From Clostridium gelidum (GTDB lineage: Bacteria; Bacillota; Clostridia; Clostridiales; Clostridiaceae): a DNA stretch of 64,000 nt. The notes under the pieces are model-generated. The model had not been told where the DNA came from. It searched no databases and saw nothing but the letters and a program-made list of their open reading frames with translations. Location of the stretch: assembly GCF_019977655.1 (NCBI RefSeq), contig NZ_AP024849.1, positions 5,755,001-5,819,000 on the forward strand, written 5' to 3'. The translations under genes and the position numbers were made by a program. Positions 1-8,867 of the stretch are shown here, one piece after another. Within the stretch, counting starts at the first letter, position 1, and each line of letters starts with the position of its first letter.

Positions 1-53
1 TATTGTGGATTTTATTCTAAAACTTTAATATCTAATTGTTTATTTTAAATGAA

Positions 54-815
54 TTATTTAGTTCCTAAAATATCTTTGATTACTTCTCCGCCAATTATCA
101 TTCCTGCAACTGGAGGAACAAATGATATACTGCCTGGGATTTGTCTCTTAATTGCACATTTTTTAGTACCACCCGTACAAACGCATCCCGTTTTACAAGT
201 GACAACATCATCATAATTAGGTTTTATAGGTATTTCTTCAGAATAAACAACTTTTAATTTTTCTACACCTCTTTTTCGAAGTTCATGTCTCATAACTTTA
301 GCTAGCGGACATACCTTTGTTTTGAACACATCCGTAACCTTAAATTGAGTTGGATCTAATTTATTACCTGTACCCATGGAGCTTATTATTTTTATATCTT
401 TTTTACTGCAGTATTCTGCTAATCCAAGTTTTGTTGAAACTGTATCTATTGCATCAACAACATAATCAACATCATCAGGAATTATTTCTGATATATTTTC
501 TTCTGTAACAAAAACTTGATGTGTTATAACATTGCAGTCCCTATTTATAGATGTTATTCTCTCTTTCATTACTTCAACCTTAGGCTGACTTATAGTCTTA
601 TATGTAGCATGTACTTGCCTATTTAAATTAGTTAAACAAACTGTGTCATCATCAACAATAATTAATTCTCCAACTCCAGATCTAGCAAGTGCTTCAATTG
701 TATAACTTCCTACTCCGCCTACTCCAAAAATAATTACTTTGCTATTTCTTAATTTATCTAATCCATCTTTACCTATTAAAAGTTCAGTTCTTGATAAAGA
801 ATGTTGTGTTGTCAT
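54..815 (-). CDS. tcdA: tRNA threonylcarbamoyladenosine dehydratase
   Basis: E1-like (ThiF/MoeB/HesA fold) enzyme of the TcdA/CsdL family, which uses ATP to cyclise t6A37 to cyclic t6A in tRNA in the cytoplasm. The 253-residue protein shows the nucleotide-binding loop GVGGVGS (31-37), the NLNRQ adenylation segment (63-67), DAIDT (121-125) and a Cys cluster at 207-220. The length fits TcdA; no C-terminal rhodanese or ubiquitin-like partner is present, which argues against MoeB/ThiF. The ATG follows AAGGAG. It is a single gene divergent from mtnN. An unspecialised ThiF-family protein is the alternative. Confidence 0.88.
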   Translation of the reverse strand: MTTQHSLSRTELLIGKDGLDKLRNSKVIIFGVGGVGSYTIEALARSGVGELIIVDDDTVCLTNLNRQVHATYKTISQPKVEVMKERITSINRDCNVITHQVFVTEENISEIIPDDVDYVVDAIDTVSTKLGLAEYCSKKDIKIISSMGTGNKLDPTQFKVTDVFKTKVCPLAKVMRHELRKRGVEKLKVVYSEEIPIKPNYDDVVTCKTGCVCTGGTKKCAIKRQIPGSISFVPPVAGMIIGGEVIKDILGTK

Positions 816-1168
816 ACTTTTCTCTCCTTATTTCTATGTTTATTATCTTCTCAAATCTTGATTTTTATTATAACATAAAATCAATTTTAACTCATTACAA
901 AAACTCATTTTTCTTTTCGTTAAGCTACTTATACTAGCTTTCTAAGCTGGACAACTATAACTACAACTATGGAAATTATTAATGTTAACAATAAGCCACT
1001 TCAAGTCATTAAACATTAATCTTATTGATTTAATTTTAAAAATTAAGCTTATACTATTAAATTTATAAATTAATGTTTATAATATACATTAGAGTTATGT
1101 ATATTATATACAATTTCTTTATATTGTTATATTTACTTGAAAACAAATACTTTAGGAGGATTATTAAT
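816..1168. other. Divergent intergenic region tcdA/mtnN
   Basis: About 350 bases of AT-rich sequence between the divergent tcdA and mtnN starts. It must hold both promoters. I see the Shine-Dalgarno sequence of each gene but no convincing pair of promoter hexamers, no riboswitch and no further reading frame. Confidence 0.5.
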
Positions 1169-1861
1169 ATGACTATTGGAATAATTGCCGCTATGGCAGA
1201 AGAATTAGAAATTTTACTAAAAGACTTAATACTTGAATCAAAAAAAGAAAAAGCTAATATGACTTTTCATAAGGGTACATTATATGGAAAGGATGTTGTC
1301 GCTGTAGTTTGTGGAATTGGTAAAGTTAACTCAGCTATATGCACACAAATATTAGTATCTGAATATAGCGTTGATAAAGTTATCAATGTTGGAGTTGCAG
1401 GTGGCATCGGAAAAGAAATTTATCCTGGTGATATAGTTGTTGCTGAAAATTTAGTTCAACATGATATGGACACTACAGCATTTGGTGATAAGATGGGACA
1501 AATTCCAAGACTTGATACTTTTGATTTTAAATGTGATGAGGAAATGGTTGCTTTAGCTAAAAAGGCTTGCGAAGAAATTTCAGAAATAAATAGCTTTACA
1601 GGTAGAATTGCTTCTGGAGATCAATTCGTTGCGAATATTAAAAAAATTCAATGGCTTGATAAAGAATTTGGAGCAATTTCTTGTGAAATGGAAGGTGCTA
1701 GTATAGCTCAAGTTTGTTACTTAAATTCAATTCCATTTGTAGTTATTAGATCAATTTCTGATAATGCAAATAATGGAGCACATATGGATTATCAAAAATT
1801 CATTCCAGTTGCAGTTAAAAATTCAACTAGAATATTAAAGCAAATGCTTGAAATGATGTAA
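1169..1861 (+). CDS. mtnN: 5'-methylthioadenosine/S-adenosylhomocysteine nucleosidase
   Basis: MTA/SAH nucleosidase (PNP/UDP phosphorylase superfamily). It cleaves adenine from methylthioadenosine and S-adenosylhomocysteine in the methyl cycle. The N-terminus MTIGIIAAMAEE is typical of the family, and VGVAGGIG, the C-terminal SCEMEGAS and RSISDNA segments form the substrate pocket, including the catalytic Asp of ISDNA. The start at 1169 is chosen because TTAGGAGGA lies 8 bases upstream. The frame stays open upstream to 1073, but that would add a non-homologous hydrophobic stretch. The protein is 230 residues, normal for MtnN. It is monocistronic, and its 3' end faces the terminator hairpin of a converging RNA. 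Confidence 0.93.
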   Translation: MTIGIIAAMAEELEILLKDLILESKKEKANMTFHKGTLYGKDVVAVVCGIGKVNSAICTQILVSEYSVDKVINVGVAGGIGKEIYPGDIVVAENLVQHDMDTTAFGDKMGQIPRLDTFDFKCDEEMVALAKKACEEISEINSFTGRIASGDQFVANIKKIQWLDKEFGAISCEMEGASIAQVCYLNSIPFVVIRSISDNANNGAHMDYQKFIPVAVKNSTRILKQMLEMM

Positions 1862-1879
1862 TATATTCTTAGGCATATT

Positions 1880-2089
1880 AAACAAAAGCAAAGAGCAAAT
1901 GTACAAAAAATGTACATTTGCTCTTTCTTAGCAACTGATTTTTACGTTGTCCGCCAACTGGGTACGACCGTACGTCGTACATTGCCTTAGGGATTTTTAC
2001 GTTGCCCCTTAACAACTGTATATCTTAAAAGATATACTCTTCTGCCGGATTGAAGTGTCAGTCCACTTAGATAACTTATTTCTTATCTT
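1880..2089 (-). ncRNA. Structured non-coding RNA of about 210 nt, possibly raiA-motif-like
   Basis: A free-standing transcription unit with no open reading frame: consensus promoter (2096-2124), about 210 transcribed bases, then a 16-bp terminator hairpin. The RNA contains AAGTGGACTGACACTTCAAT near its 5' end, an AGTATATC/GATATACT-type hairpin, and the 13-mer CAACGTAAAAATC twice (complement of 1992-2004 and 1937-1949). Between them is a GTACGAC/GTCGTAC hairpin. G+C is clearly higher than the flanks. Size and complexity resemble the large clostridial raiA-motif RNA, but I recall that consensus only loosely. 6S RNA is an alternative. That it is an RNA gene is well supported; the family is not. 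Confidence 0.68.
1890..1926 (-). terminator. Intrinsic terminator of the ncRNA
   Basis: A 16-bp perfect stem (1890-1905 with 1911-1926) and a 5-base loop. On the minus strand it is followed by GCTTTTGTTT. It also ends any read-through from mtnN on the plus strand, although the T tract there is poor. Confidence 0.85.
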
Positions 2090-2095
2090 GTTTAT

Positions 2096-2124
2096 ATTAT
2101 ACAACAGCTTGTAAATGTTTGCAA
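2096..2124 (-). promoter_or_regulatory. Sigma-A promoter of the ncRNA
   Basis: Minus strand: TTGCAA (-35, 2119-2124), 17-base spacer, perfect TATAAT (-10, 2096-2101). A start near 2089 is predicted. It is one of the best promoter matches in the window, which suggests an abundant RNA. Confidence 0.82.
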
Positions 2125-2200
2125 TACTTTTTTTACTTACTTTATAATTATTTTTAGTACATTATATATGTACTTATATTACTCATTGAAATCTAAAAAA

Positions 2201-2235
2201 GCACCTAAAAATAATATTGAAATCATTTTAGGTGC
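2201..2235 (-). terminator. Terminator downstream of the chemoreceptor gene
   Basis: Ten-bp stem GCACCTAAAA/TTTTAGGTGC (2201-2210 with 2226-2235). It is followed on the minus strand by six T residues and lies 60 bases past the stop codon of the MCP gene. Confidence 0.8.
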
Positions 2236-2297
2236 CTAAGAAATTCATTTACATTTTTTATTCAAAATTTATATATGGATGCTCTTATGATTAAATC

Positions 2298-4304
2298 CTA
2301 TTCTATATTGAAATTCTTTAATTCTTCTTGAAGTTTACGGGATATTTCTTGTAAATTATTTGCATGTTCATTAAGTTCATTCATTGTTGCATTTACCTCT
2401 TCTGTCGATGCTGTAACCTCTTCCGATATAGATGCTGACTCCTCTGATACTGCTGCTATATTTTGAATTTGTGCATTTACATCTTCTTTATTTGAGTTCA
2501 TCTTCTTATTTAAACTGTTAATATTTTCAATTGCCTTTGCTAAAGGTACTATTGAATTAACTATTTTATTAAATATGTCTTCTGTTTCTTTTATCGCCTT
2601 GCCTTGTTCTTGTGACATTTCTTTACTTTCTTCCATTGCTCCCTGAGTACTATTGGCTTTAGTATTTATTTCTGTAACAATGGCTTTTATTTCATCTGTA
2701 GATTTTTTAGATTCTTCCGCTAATTTTCTAATTTCTTCTGCAACTACTGCAAAACCTTTTCCTGCATCTCCAGCTCTTGCTGCTTCTATACTTGCATTTA
2801 AAGCTAAAAGATTGGTTTGCTCAGTAATATCAGATATTGCATTTGACATATAGTTTATTTTATCTATACTTTTTCCCATTTCATTTACCATACCAGCCGA
2901 TTCAATAGCATTCTCCTTAGCCTTACTAGCTTTATTTATTAAATCTTTAAGTATAACTAATCCTTGATTACTTAGCTTTTCAGTTTCATTTGATAATTCA
3001 TTAATATGATTTGTATGTCTATCAACGTCATCTATCCTATTTGATAATTCTTCAACACTTGTTGCAACATCTGTAGCTGATTGTGCTTGATTTGTCGCTC
3101 CATTTGCAACTTCTTGTATTGCATTTGATACTTCTGATATTGAAGCTGTAGTTTCTTCTGACATACTTGATATATTAATTGATGCTTCAAGTAAATCTGA
3201 AGATGTACTCTGAACATTTTTCATTAACTTAGACACATTATCTATCATGAAATTAAAGTCATTTCCAAGCTCTCCAAATTCATCTTTTGATGTAACATTT
3301 ACTCTTTCTGTAAAGTCACCTTCTGCAACTTTACTAAGAGATACTTTTAATTTGTGTATTTCTTTCATAAGATATGATGCTGCAATAATGGATATGACAA
3401 TTCCAATAACTACACATATTATTCCTGTAATAGCTATTGTTACTTTCATAATCATTACATTATCAGTTACTTCTTTACTATCTATAATTCCAACTAATTT
3501 CCATCCAGTTACTGTATTGGTTTCTTGACATGAATAAAATGATTTACCATTATAAGTCCAATTATATACTCCTCTATCCTCATTCTTAGCTTGATCCCAA
3601 AATGATAATTTCGTAATAGTCTCTTCGATATCTTTATTATTATCATTATTTACTATAATATCGCCATCTTTATCTACAAGTAGCACAAATCCTGTATTCA
3701 ATAATGTTATATTGCTAATATACTCTTTTGTAGCATCTAGTGACATATCAACCCCTATAACACCTATAAATTGTCCACTTTTATCTTTAACTGCTTGAGC
3801 TACTGTCATTACTTGTTTACCTGTTATAGAATCTTTATATGGTTCAGTATATATAATTTTCCCGCCAGCTTCCTTAGCATCTTTATACCAACCTCTCTCT
3901 TTAAAGTTAAACTCCTCTATACTTTGAGTTTTATCAGCTAATACAAATTCACCATATTCGCCTCCATAATATACATTAAGAACTCCCTCTATTGATTCAC
4001 TCGTATCTTTAAACACACCTTGAACATATTCTACTGTTAGTTTGTGATTAGCTTGTAGATTACTTAAATCTTTTATGTCTGAATTCTTCGAAAATATGTT
4101 CATTTGTGTAGCAAGTACTCCCCAGTACTCTGAAAATCCCTTATCTACTTCTTTAATTGTTTGTATACTTGTTGTTTTTAAATTATTTTCTAATACTGCT
4201 TCTGATTTAAGAATTGCCATTGCACCTATAACCAATATCGGTAATACAATCATTGCAACAATCCCAATTACTATTTTTCTAAATAACTTACTATTTTTCT
4301 TCAT
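2298..4304 (-). CDS. Methyl-accepting chemotaxis protein, dCache sensor
   Basis: Transmembrane chemoreceptor of 668 residues. TM1 is at about 10-32 and an extracytoplasmic dCache-type sensor at about 40-275 (GVIGVDMSL and the RGWYKDA/YTEPY segment are typical of ligand-binding Cache domains). TM2 is near 283-308, followed by HAMP and a long MCP signalling hairpin. The tip holds QTNLLALNASIEAARAG, which contacts CheA/CheW. The ligand cannot be told from sequence; family members bind amino acids or other small organics. ATG is preceded by GGGGGAGA. It is monocistronic, with a terminator at 2201-2235 and no che genes beside it. Confidence 0.93.
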   Translation of the reverse strand: MKKNSKLFRKIVIGIVAMIVLPILVIGAMAILKSEAVLENNLKTTSIQTIKEVDKGFSEYWGVLATQMNIFSKNSDIKDLSNLQANHKLTVEYVQGVFKDTSESIEGVLNVYYGGEYGEFVLADKTQSIEEFNFKERGWYKDAKEAGGKIIYTEPYKDSITGKQVMTVAQAVKDKSGQFIGVIGVDMSLDATKEYISNITLLNTGFVLLVDKDGDIIVNNDNNKDIEETITKLSFWDQAKNEDRGVYNWTYNGKSFYSCQETNTVTGWKLVGIIDSKEVTDNVMIMKVTIAITGIICVVIGIVISIIAASYLMKEIHKLKVSLSKVAEGDFTERVNVTSKDEFGELGNDFNFMIDNVSKLMKNVQSTSSDLLEASINISSMSEETTASISEVSNAIQEVANGATNQAQSATDVATSVEELSNRIDDVDRHTNHINELSNETEKLSNQGLVILKDLINKASKAKENAIESAGMVNEMGKSIDKINYMSNAISDITEQTNLLALNASIEAARAGDAGKGFAVVAEEIRKLAEESKKSTDEIKAIVTEINTKANSTQGAMEESKEMSQEQGKAIKETEDIFNKIVNSIVPLAKAIENINSLNKKMNSNKEDVNAQIQNIAAVSEESASISEEVTASTEEVNATMNELNEHANNLQEISRKLQEELKNFNIE

Positions 4305-4648
4305 TCATTCTCCCCCTAATATAATTTTACCAACTCATAATTTGTAATATTTTAAATATATAAAATGCATATCTTACATTTATGTGAAATATTAAAATCC
4401 AAAATTGCATTTTTGGGATTTTACAGTATCCACACTTATATATAATTTAATATTACTATAATAACATTATAATTTCACTATTCTCTTAGTCTAGATACCT
4501 TGTTGTAAACCTTTTCTGCCACTTTAAACTCTCTATATTGTCAAATATCGCCAACAACTATATATACTTTTTAAATCTATAGTCTTTTTGATATTTCAGG
4601 TAAACTTAAATTGAAATAGTGCTTTTATATAAATTGTTTTCTAAAAAT
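4305..4648. other. Intergenic region upstream of the MCP gene
   Basis: AT-rich leader region of the chemoreceptor gene. It holds an imperfect inverted repeat at about 4391-4422 (TAAAATCCAAAA facing TTTTTGGGATTTTA). I find no clear sigma-A or sigma-D promoter and no coding potential. Confidence 0.4.
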
Positions 4649-4695
4649 AAATTGCTATCTAGAAATGCATTTAAATCATTTCTAGATAGCAATTT
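4649..4695 (-). terminator. Terminator of the ferredoxin-nitroreductase gene
   Basis: Nineteen-bp perfect stem (4649-4667 with 4677-4695) and a 9-base loop. On the minus strand it is followed by ATTTTT, 25 bases past the stop codon. The long stem may act in both directions. Confidence 0.82.
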
Positions 4696-4719
4696 ATATT
4701 ATATTTGTTTCATTAATCT

Positions 4720-5541
4720 TTATTTCCACAATATACTTGCATCTTTTCTAGGGACAGTCCTAACATATTTTACATTTGGATATCCAATAACCATGCAAGT
4801 TACAATTTCTTTATTTCCTTCAAGTCCAAGTAATTCTCTAATCTTTTCATTGCCTTGTGCTGCCATTGCAAAAAATCCACTAAAGAATGTTCCAAGACCT
4901 TGTGCATTAGTCATAAGTTCCATGTTAGAAGATGCTAAAGCTCCATTTACTTGTGAATCAGAAACTACAAGAATTAAAGCTGGAGCATTAAAAAACAACT
5001 TATCATTTAACTTAGGATTTTCTTTATATTCATTGTACATTTTTATCCACATTTGTGCGTATCTTTTAAATGGTACAGTTTTAGGGTTTAAATTCTTAAG
5101 TATTTCTTCCCCTCTATCCTTAAGGTTTTCTAATGCCATTTCTTTTAATTGTTCAATATTATCCTTAACCACTATGTATGAAACATTTTGAGCATTAGTA
5201 CCAGTTTGAGTAAATCTTCCTGCTTCTATAATTTTCAAAAGTTTTTCTGTTTCTACATCTTTATCTTTAAATTGTCTTATAGTTCTTCTAAACTTTATGA
5301 AATTTAGAAGAGTATCTGATTCTATTTTAAATTCAGCTTCATTATAGTCTCTTACTTCTTCCATATTATATTCATCTGTAGACACTGCACCTTTAGGACA
5401 AACCGCAATACAATGTCCACATTTCATACATGTAACGCTATTAATTTTGGCTTTTTCATCAACTAGTTCTATACATTTAATAAAACAATCCTTAACACAA
5501 ATTCCACATCCAACACATTTTTCACTATTTACATTCATCAT
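4720..5541 (-). CDS. Nitroreductase with N-terminal 2[4Fe-4S] ferredoxin domain
   Basis: FMN-dependent nitroreductase-family oxidoreductase fused to a bacterial ferredoxin module. The N-terminal 60 residues carry two CxxCxxCxxxC clusters (CVGCGICVKDC and CMKCGHCIAVC), followed by the nitroreductase fold starting at RRTIRQFKDK, with the TNAQNVSYIVV flavin-binding region. Clostridia have several such ferredoxin-linked reductases; the physiological acceptor is unknown. The start at 5541 (or the adjacent ATG at 5538) is chosen because AAAGGAG lies upstream. A longer frame to 5631 would run into the TetR gene. It lies just downstream of that regulator, which probably controls it. Confidence 0.9.
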   Translation of the reverse strand: MMNVNSEKCVGCGICVKDCFIKCIELVDEKAKINSVTCMKCGHCIAVCPKGAVSTDEYNMEEVRDYNEAEFKIESDTLLNFIKFRRTIRQFKDKDVETEKLLKIIEAGRFTQTGTNAQNVSYIVVKDNIEQLKEMALENLKDRGEEILKNLNPKTVPFKRYAQMWIKMYNEYKENPKLNDKLFFNAPALILVVSDSQVNGALASSNMELMTNAQGLGTFFSGFFAMAAQGNEKIRELLGLEGNKEIVTCMVIGYPNVKYVRTVPRKDASILWK

Positions 5542-5599
5542 AATATAATTAACTCCTTTTATAATTGTATTTTCAACATATCTTCTTTTGTATTTATTT

Positions 5600-6202
5600 T
5601 TACACGATTTTTCCAGATTGAAATTTATCACATTTCATTAATTCATTCATTAAGTCTTCAATGGCTTTTTCTCTATGTACTTTATTATAAAAATCAAATC
5701 CTGATTCGGTTTTTATTTTCTCCGCCTTTAAAAATATGTAATTTATATATCCTGCAATTAAATAATTTTTAATTAAAAGTTTCTCTATATTATCTCCATA
5801 AATATCTTTAAGACATTTATTATAAGATTCTTCTGAACTTAATAAATGTGCTGTTCCTTGATCGTTTTCTAAATCATCTAAAATTGCAATCTTTGAAATT
5901 TCCGAATTATCGGCAATGAAGTTTACTACTTCTTTTAAAATTATAGTAACTCTTTCAACTGGAGACTTTTCTTCTTTATTTTTCATTTTTTCACTTAATA
6001 ATTTCGTCGCACATGTCATAACACTTTTTACTGCCAAACGAATCAAATTATCTTTGCTTTGAAAATGATAATTTACCATACCATTTCCGAGTTCTGCTTT
6101 TTCAGTAATATCTTTAACAGTAATTTCACTTGGTTTTTTACCTTGGCATATCATTTTAATAGTGACATCTATTAATCTTTCCTTAGCATCATTTTCACCC
6201 AT
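5600..6202 (-). CDS. TetR/AcrR family transcriptional regulator
   Basis: Two-hundred-residue one-component repressor. The N-terminal helix-turn-helix (about 10-55) includes ITVKDITEKAELGNGMVNYHFQSKDNLI, with the YHF.SKDNL recognition-helix end characteristic of TetR. The C-terminal ligand domain is divergent. Its promoter carries a near-perfect palindrome over the -10 box (6246-6262), suggesting autorepression. The ferredoxin-nitroreductase gene starts 58 bases after its stop codon, so both are probably cotranscribed and controlled by the same effector, which is unknown. Confidence 0.9.
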   Translation of the reverse strand: MGENDAKERLIDVTIKMICQGKKPSEITVKDITEKAELGNGMVNYHFQSKDNLIRLAVKSVMTCATKLLSEKMKNKEEKSPVERVTIILKEVVNFIADNSEISKIAILDDLENDQGTAHLLSSEESYNKCLKDIYGDNIEKLLIKNYLIAGYINYIFLKAEKIKTESGFDFYNKVHREKAIEDLMNELMKCDKFQSGKIV

Positions 6203-6245
6203 ACGATCATCTCTCTTTCTAATTTTTCCCCTCCTTGAATGTTGT

Positions 6246-6287
6246 ACTGTATTCCATTCAGTATATCATTCAACTTTTATTTGTCAA
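6246..6287 (-). promoter_or_regulatory. TetR-nitroreductase promoter with operator
   Basis: Minus strand: TTGACA (6282-6287), 16-base spacer, TATACT (6260-6265). The dyad ACTGnATnnnATnCAGT at 6246-6262 overlaps the -10 box and the likely start site, the expected position for TetR autorepression. Confidence 0.68.
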
Positions 6288-6347
6288 GTTAATAAACTTT
6301 AAATAAAACAAAAAGCGTATGTTGAAAAATAGAATCCTTCATAAAAT

Positions 6348-7688
6348 TTATGATAAAAATCGTCTTGATAAAGTTACTACAAAACTTGCTGTAAAAAACA
6401 CTCCTAGAAATGATTCCAAACTAACAACTAACTTCATCCAATTAAGAGGCATTATATCTCCATAGCCAACAGTAGTAAATGTTATTATAGTGAAATATAA
6501 TGCATTACCAAATTTACTAATCAAGAAATTTATCTCAAAAGTTGATGTCTCACACATTTCAAAAATTGTTTTAAATAAACTTTGCTGACTTATTACAGTA
6601 TCCTTATATATTAATAAATTAGGGAAAATACAATATATTATAAAAAATGCTACTATTATTAAGGCCATTGATAGCAATGTTCTTTCCCAGCTTGTATAAT
6701 ACTTGGTTGATATTTCTATTAGATACTCTAAAAAATTATAATTGTCTTTGTTCTTACTTTTTCTTTCTAACCTCTCATACTTTTTGAAATAATAAAAAGT
6801 TTCTAAATATTGTTCTGTTCTTCCACTTGATTTATATATACTAGACACAATCAAAAAATTCCATTTAGTCTTTTTTAAATCATCTTCAAAAATTAATGGC
6901 TCGTACCCTTTGTTTTCTAATAACTCATATTCTAAATAGCACTTATCTGAAAAATTGGTTTTATAAAGACTAATCCTACCATTTATCTCATCAAAATTTA
7001 TTTCAGAATTTTTATAGAAGGAGCATTGGGAAAAATCTAATTCTCCATTAACTTCTAATTCTAATTTGCTCAATCCTTCAAATCTACAATCTATAAATAT
7101 TAAATTCTGATTTCCTTTTATTTTATCTAAAATAAAATCATTTAAAATATTTACTTCTTGAAAAAGCAGATCTCCATCAAACTTTGATGTATTAACATTA
7201 AGTTTTCCAATATCTGAATTTTCTACTATTAGATTTCCTTCAAATATAACATTATCAATTCTAGCTTTCTCACAATTTATAAACCTAATAAAAAAACTCT
7301 TTCTTATGACTGAATCATTAATCTTCAACCTTTTATAGTCACCACCTAGTAGTTCTATATCTTCAAAGAAGTGGCAATTGTTAAAACTTAAATATACAGA
7401 CTCTTCTATCTTAGGTTCACAATAACTGTCAATTTTAAATTTTTCTAAAAATATAGCATCACGGAAAATTGCAAAAATATTATTACACTCACATGTCACC
7501 AATATTCCTATTTGTTTCTCCACATAAGCCATAGGATTTAAACTATACTCTAATAATTTTTCTTCTGTATCTACAACTCTATATTTTTCACTCTTATCTT
7601 CTTTAACTATAGACACAAATTCTGTCCCTTTTGCAATTTGGCATGATTGTAATTTGTTAAATTCTATTACTAATCCCTCTTTACTCAT
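6348..7688 (-). CDS. Pentapeptide/beta-helix domain fused to a 2TM potassium channel
   Basis: 446-residue membrane protein. The first ~300 residues lack membrane segments and consist of irregular five-residue-like repeats (for example LDFSQCSFYKNSEINF and FIDCRFEGLSKLEL), suggesting a right-handed beta-helix. A TM helix follows (about 333-360), then a pore helix with the K+ selectivity filter TVGYGD (406-411) and a second TM helix that ends the protein. It is therefore a two-TM voltage-independent K+ channel with an N-terminal cytoplasmic regulatory domain rather than the usual C-terminal RCK domain. The ligand is unknown. It is monocistronic; the Shine-Dalgarno is GGGGCAGGGGA. Confidence 0.82.
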   Translation of the reverse strand: MSKEGLVIEFNKLQSCQIAKGTEFVSIVKEDKSEKYRVVDTEEKLLEYSLNPMAYVEKQIGILVTCECNNIFAIFRDAIFLEKFKIDSYCEPKIEESVYLSFNNCHFFEDIELLGGDYKRLKINDSVIRKSFFIRFINCEKARIDNVIFEGNLIVENSDIGKLNVNTSKFDGDLLFQEVNILNDFILDKIKGNQNLIFIDCRFEGLSKLELEVNGELDFSQCSFYKNSEINFDEINGRISLYKTNFSDKCYLEYELLENKGYEPLIFEDDLKKTKWNFLIVSSIYKSSGRTEQYLETFYYFKKYERLERKSKNKDNYNFLEYLIEISTKYYTSWERTLLSMALIIVAFFIIYCIFPNLLIYKDTVISQQSLFKTIFEMCETSTFEINFLISKFGNALYFTIITFTTVGYGDIMPLNWMKLVVSLESFLGVFFTASFVVTLSRRFLS

Positions 7689-7828
7689 TCCCCTGCCCCA
7701 TCCTTATATATTTAAAAAATTAAATTGTTTTCAATATTTTTATTGTAACACTTTTTGCAGAAGAACTTATAATTAAAATTTATATATTTAACAGTGAACT
7801 ATATTTCAATAATACTTCACATAAAACA

Positions 7829-7855
7829 AGCAGAGGTCAAAATTTAACCTCTGCT
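7829..7855 (-). terminator. Terminator of the trypsin-like lipoprotein gene
   Basis: Nine-bp stem AGCAGAGGT/ACCTCTGCT (7829-7837 with 7847-7855). On the minus strand it is followed by TGTTTTAT, nine bases past the stop codon. Confidence 0.78.
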
Positions 7856-7863
7856 CATTATAC

Positions 7864-8658
7864 TTACTTAAAAGATTTCTTTATCATATCATTAAAACTT
7901 GTTGCTGAATTTCCTACATATAATCCATTTCCATCACTACCTATATGGATTCCTACAACTTCACCTTGTTCATTGACAATTGGCGCACCGCTAGCCCCAT
8001 TTGTACTAAAATTTTTATCTAATTCATAATATAAAACTCCATCTGTATCTGATTTACATTTTCCCGAATAAATATTATTCTCATTCACTTTATCATTATT
8101 CCATAAAGATGCTAATAAATATAACTTATCTCCTTTTTTACAGGGTTTATCAGATACCTTAAATGGCTTTAAATTTCCTACATTATTTAATTTGAAAGCT
8201 GCAACATCCTTATTAATATCCGGTGATGGCTTAGCATCAGATATAGTTATACTCTCTTTTATTGTCGTTCCACTTGTTTTTTCACTAAACATATCAAATA
8301 TTTCTCCACCCGTTACAAACTTGCTTACTTCATTTCCATTTAGCTGGGTATCTAATCCCCCTGCTGGTCCAAAAAGATGATGTGCTGTAACTAGAATGGG
8401 TTCCTTACTATAATCTGTTTGTATACTAAATGCAGTTCCAGCTTCAAATTCTCCTTCTGTTGTTTGATACTTTACATATAAGATTTCATTATCTTCAAGT
8501 TGTTGCCTAAAATGCACATCCTCAATAGACTTTGAAGCTTCATTTTCAGCACTGGCACTATCATTTTTTTGAATAACATTACTTGATGAGTTACATCCCG
8601 CTAGTATAAGTGACATAGCAATTATTAATGCTACATGAGAATTCGTAAAAACTTTCAA
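7864..8658 (-). CDS. Trypsin-like serine protease lipoprotein
   Basis: Secreted lipoprotein of 264 residues. The signal peptide ends in the lipobox LILAGC (lipidated Cys22), followed by a Ser/Asn-rich linker and a chymotrypsin-fold peptidase domain. The catalytic triad is visible: His in VTAHHLFG (93/94), Asp in DVAAFKL (151) and Ser in GASGAP (223). Ala replaces the second Gly of the usual GxSGGP. No PDZ domain follows, so this is not DegP/HtrA. The start codon is TTG with GGGGGAG five bases upstream. The substrate is unknown. Confidence 0.82.
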   Translation of the reverse strand: MKVFTNSHVALIIAMSLILAGCNSSSNVIQKNDSASAENEASKSIEDVHFRQQLEDNEILYVKYQTTEGEFEAGTAFSIQTDYSKEPILVTAHHLFGPAGGLDTQLNGNEVSKFVTGGEIFDMFSEKTSGTTIKESITISDAKPSPDINKDVAAFKLNNVGNLKPFKVSDKPCKKGDKLYLLASLWNNDKVNENNIYSGKCKSDTDGVLYYELDKNFSTNGASGAPIVNEQGEVVGIHIGSDGNGLYVGNSATSFNDMIKKSFK

Positions 8659-8867
8659 CGTTTCTCCCCCTAATCTTTTTCTCTTTAACCATATAATACA
8701 TTATTACTTTATACTAAATTAAAACATTTATTATTTCTCATTTACCTTGTTTATTATGATTTTATTCTCTTTTTTACTACTCTCATCGTAATCAATCTTT
8801 TTTATTTCTTATTTTATCCTTCTTTGACGTGGACATAGATAATGCTAATAATATGAAGAACGTATAG

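Noticed and set aside
1073..1168. N-terminal extension of mtnN
   Set aside because: It would add a hydrophobic stretch unlike the family, and the AGGAGG lies before 1169.
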